From Deltaproteobacteria bacterium (GTDB lineage Bacteria; Desulfobacterota; Desulfuromonadia; Desulfuromonadales; Geopsychrobacteraceae), in assembly GCA_024279255.1 (NCBI GenBank), contig JAJRRT010000080.1, positions 1 to 64,000 on the forward strand: 64,000 bases of DNA, in the 5' to 3' direction. Below the pieces are notes generated by a model that was given only the letters and a program-made list of their open reading frames with translations, had not been told where the DNA came from and made no database searches. Shown piece after piece: positions 61,840-64,000 of the stretch (position 1 is the first letter of the stretch; each line of letters starts with the position of its first letter). The position numbers and the translations under genes are program-made.

Positions 61840-64000
61840 TCACAATTCGTTGTCAATGAGATTTATTGTATCAGTCACTAAATTTGCAAGTTCGACTACA
61901 TTCATTGTATTTGGATTCGATCCCAAAACTGCATAGTCAGGAATTGGTTCCCCATGGTGGGACCTACACGAAACGCCATTAATAAGACTAAGTTTGGAAA
62001 TAATATTCGTCCTATTTGGATTGTTTCTAAAAATCACATTTTGGCTTATTAACGTTCTTATTAGGTTCCCAAATGTTTGATTGTTTGCTGCCAAACCACT
62101 TAATTGTCTGTAAAACTTAAATCGAAGATGCGCCTCAAGTACATTGCGCAACCATCCCAAGACAATTTCTTTCTTCATCAGATCAGGGCTTCGCAAGAAA
62201 TTCTCCAGTTCTTTTATATGCCTGAAGTAACCATTCTCAACCAAAGATTCCAGAACTAAAGGTTCAATTACAGAGGCCCTAGCTATAAAATCTTCAATTA
62301 TGCGTAAAGTTTTTTTCTCGCTAGGTGCAAAGCATTTTGATAATTCATGCAGAAAATATTCATTATGGCTAAGAACTATTATTTGCTTAATATTAGGGAA
62401 TAAATCTTTAATTATTTGAACAGTATACATCCGTCTATTGCTATCAAAACTTGATAAAGGATCGTCAAAAACTAAAATCTTGCTACTTGTATTTGGATCA
62501 ATATCCAATTTAGAAAGGAAGAATGCTAATGCAATTGTGCTCCTGTCTCCTTCACTGAGGCAGCCTTTAACACTGTTCGGTTGATTTGGATCAAAAGAAA
62601 TATCTTGGCCTTCAATGGTTAACTTGTAACCTATTTTACTTTGTGTTGCCCTACCACGAGGAGGGACATGAACTACATCCTCTATTTTGAAAGGTGTCTT
62701 AAATACAGTATCCAAATAATGATTGATTTGAGTTCTATAACTATTAAAAAACCCAGTCACTGCTGTTTGTTGCTGTTGAACTAACAATCGATATGCAGTT
62801 TCTAACGTTCTAAGATTAACCTTCTCTGCTACTAACTGATTGCAAAGTGTCACAATTGCTGCCTCAAAACGCTTCTTAATTCTTTTCAAACTGTCAACTT
62901 CAGTTTGTGCACTGGCTACGGTTTGAATAGTTGAACGAAAAGCGGTTATTGAGGTGTTGTAATTATTAATGGTTTGGTTATAGGTATCAATATTTGCATT
63001 TATCGTTTGTAAAGAAGATTGAAAATCAGTGGCGGCATCAGTGGCAACTGCAACAGAGGGGTTTTGGAGTTTTTGTTGAACTATTGATAAGAGAGCTTGA
63101 AACTTTTCCCTAAAAATCGTTTCATCAGAAATAATATCAAAAGTTGGTGGTTGGACTGTACTTGGCAGATGTGCAGCCCACGATGAAATATGACCTGTAT
63201 TTAATTGATTTCTATTTTCAAAAGATTGAATCGCCACATCTAAGTTGAACGTTTGAAGGGCGCTTAGGTGAGCTTTAACCTTCTGAACCAGTGAATTGAA
63301 GGCAACATTGAACTTAAGGGCGTATGCCTGAAAAATATCAGTGGCGGTATCAATTGGTTGCTTGCAAAATGGACAAGAAAGTGGATCTTGATTATTGGAA
63401 GTAGAAGTCGCCTGCCTACTCCCTATGAAAGAAAAACCTTTTTGTAGCCAATTTTCAGGACCTTCAATTAAATTAGCAGCCAAATTTTGACAATGAGTGG
63501 TAAATAAAGTTTGCATTGCTGTATTTTGGAGAGCTTGGGAAGTTGTTTGCAAATCATTAATTAGAGAATCAAAGTCAATGCCAGAAGCAATGTGAGTAAG
63601 CTGGGAGAGAGGCTGAAGTGTTTGTATTAGAGTATTTGCGTTGGCATTTACAAGTTTGGTTTCTGCAGTTGCAATTAATTGGTCAATAATAGTTGCCTGC
63701 GCAGTTGGAATTGCAAGGAAAGGTGTTATTAAGCTAGAAGTCAAATCATTCCCGACTTGCTGAATTAATTGTTGCTCAATAACGTTTTGATTTTGCCTGG
63801 ATGCTGTTTTGTCAATTTTATTTTGTTCAATCTGCTCTTGAATGGCTACTCCTTGAGCACCGATTACAAACTGATGAAGCTGCTTTTTATGTTCATCATT
63901 AAAGTCAAAACCCGAATAAATATTTTCGTTTACAAAGTGAATGTCAAATATTTCAATATCAGGGAACGGGGCAGTCCAACCTGTTGCATTAAAAGTGTGG
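61840..64000 (-). CDS. AAA_13-family ATPase, RloC-like (candidate anticodon nuclease), 5' end outside the window
   Basis: At least 719 codons; the frame is open to the right edge, so the start and Walker A are not seen. An apparent start at 63744 is only a TTG inside the frame. Visible from the N-side: IFDIHFVNENIYSGFDF and FVIGAQGVAIQEQI, typical of AAA_13 proteins; coiled coil; a zinc-hook-like CPFC (about 63365-63380); more coil; the ABC signature CLSEGDRSTIALAFFLS; Walker B/D-loop ILVFDDPLSSFDSNR; and the H-loop IIVLSHNEYFL. The C-terminal domain has RNVLEAHLRF (R-x3-E) and CRSHHGEP. RloC/PrrC nucleases use Arg-x3-Glu...His, so a tRNA-cleaving role is possible, but plain AAA_13 ATPases with similar ends exist. 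Strongly AT-rich compared with sbcC/D, which suggests transfer. Confidence 0.8.
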   Translation of the reverse strand, partial: HTFNATGWTAPFPDIEIFDIHFVNENIYSGFDFNDEHKKQLHQFVIGAQGVAIQEQIEQNKIDKTASRQNQNVIEQQLIQQVGNDLTSSLITPFLAIPTAQATIIDQLIATAETKLVNANANTLIQTLQPLSQLTHIASGIDFDSLINDLQTTSQALQNTAMQTLFTTHCQNLAANLIEGPENWLQKGFSFIGSRQATSTSNNQDPLSCPFCKQPIDTATDIFQAYALKFNVAFNSLVQKVKAHLSALQTFNLDVAIQSFENRNQLNTGHISSWAAHLPSTVQPPTFDIISDETIFREKFQALLSIVQQKLQNPSVAVATDAATDFQSSLQTINANIDTYNQTINNYNTSITAFRSTIQTVASAQTEVDSLKRIKKRFEAAIVTLCNQLVAEKVNLRTLETAYRLLVQQQQTAVTGFFNSYRTQINHYLDTVFKTPFKIEDVVHVPPRGRATQSKIGYKLTIEGQDISFDPNQPNSVKGCLSEGDRSTIALAFFLSKLDIDPNTSSKILVFDDPLSSFDSNRRMYTVQIIKDLFPNIKQIIVLSHNEYFLHELSKCFAPSEKKTLRIIEDFIARASVIEPLVLESLVENGYFRHIKELENFLRSPDLMKKEIVLGWLRNVLEAHLRFKFYRQLSGLAANNQTFGNLIRTLISQNVIFRNNPNRTNIISKLSLINGVSCRSHHGEPIPDYAVLGSNPNTMNVVELANLVTDTINLIDNEL

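Noticed and set aside
63742-63744. TTG start for the AAA_13-type gene at 63744
   Set aside because: The frame is open upstream to the edge of the window and that part reads as conserved AAA_13 protein sequence, so the real start is outside.
1-64000. tRNA, rRNA, CRISPR arrays, insertion sequences, prophage or origin
   Set aside because: No cloverleaf-like sequence ending in CCA, no regularly spaced direct repeats, no transposase or integrase frame and no DnaA-box cluster was noticed by eye. A tRNAscan/CRISPR search could still find weak cases.

Overview
The window looks like chromosomal DNA of an anaerobically respiring Desulfuromonadales-type bacterium (Desulfobacterota, the Geobacter/Desulfuromonas/Pelobacter group). 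The evidence is a complete 14-subunit nuoA-N operon with separate nuoC and nuoD, futalosine-route menaquinone genes, a probable UGA-decoded selenoprotein, a large multicopper oxidase beside a copper/silver efflux system, and moderate GC content. The genus is inferred; no rRNA, tRNA, insertion sequence or CRISPR array was seen. 

Layout. 1-5270 (+): an aminotransferase/glutamate-cysteine ligase pair, a structured intergenic region and transketolase. 5292-8950: oligoendopeptidase F (-), a GAF protein (+) and a Sel1-repeat protein (+). 8979-15877 (-): a tightly packed operon ubiA-like, ubiX-like, mqnE, mqnC, hisC, mutY, rnd, which joins menaquinone synthesis to housekeeping and repair genes. 15998-22253: a small membrane protein and an MFS transporter (+), then a VTT-domain protein, xth, recQ and a frameshifted, active-site-divergent ubiD paralogue (-). 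22346-37350 (-): nuoA-N, closed by a terminator and preceded by a sigma70-like promoter with a 16-bp palindrome. 37676-40563 (-): ABC ATPase, an ABC permease broken by an amber codon, an AhpD-like CxxU selenoprotein with a bSECIS-like hairpin, and hslO (Hsp33). 40699-41259 (+): cobalamin adenosyltransferase.

41320-56742 (-) is a metal-handling and periplasmic region. In transcription order it holds a NarL-type sensor kinase and regulator, a tiny membrane protein, an unrecognised lipoprotein, the CusC/CusB/CusA-type efflux system with the Cu(I)/Ag(I) methionines of CusA, a multicopper oxidase with a Lys/Ala-rich coiled-coil insertion, three Mip-like FKBP isomerases and a small His/Met-rich exported protein. 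The outer-membrane factor, adaptor and pump would expel Cu/Ag, the oxidase would act on periplasmic Cu(I) or another metal, and the FKBPs may assist folding outside the cytoplasm.

57009-64000 is a repair and defence-flavoured edge. It has a stand-alone Pycsar-effector-like membrane protein (+), sbcC and sbcD (-), a 21-bp perfect inverted repeat, and an AT-rich AAA_13-type ATPase that runs off the right end. The ATPase has a CPxC hook in its coiled coil and a C-terminal RxxxE...H pattern like that of RloC/PrrC anticodon nucleases. 

The best candidates for something not in an ordinary annotation are the UGA-interrupted AhpD-like gene (38560-38832), the RloC-like gene (61840-64000), the solitary PycTM-like gene (57009-57521), the coiled-coil multicopper oxidase and the Glu-to-Cys UbiD paralogue.
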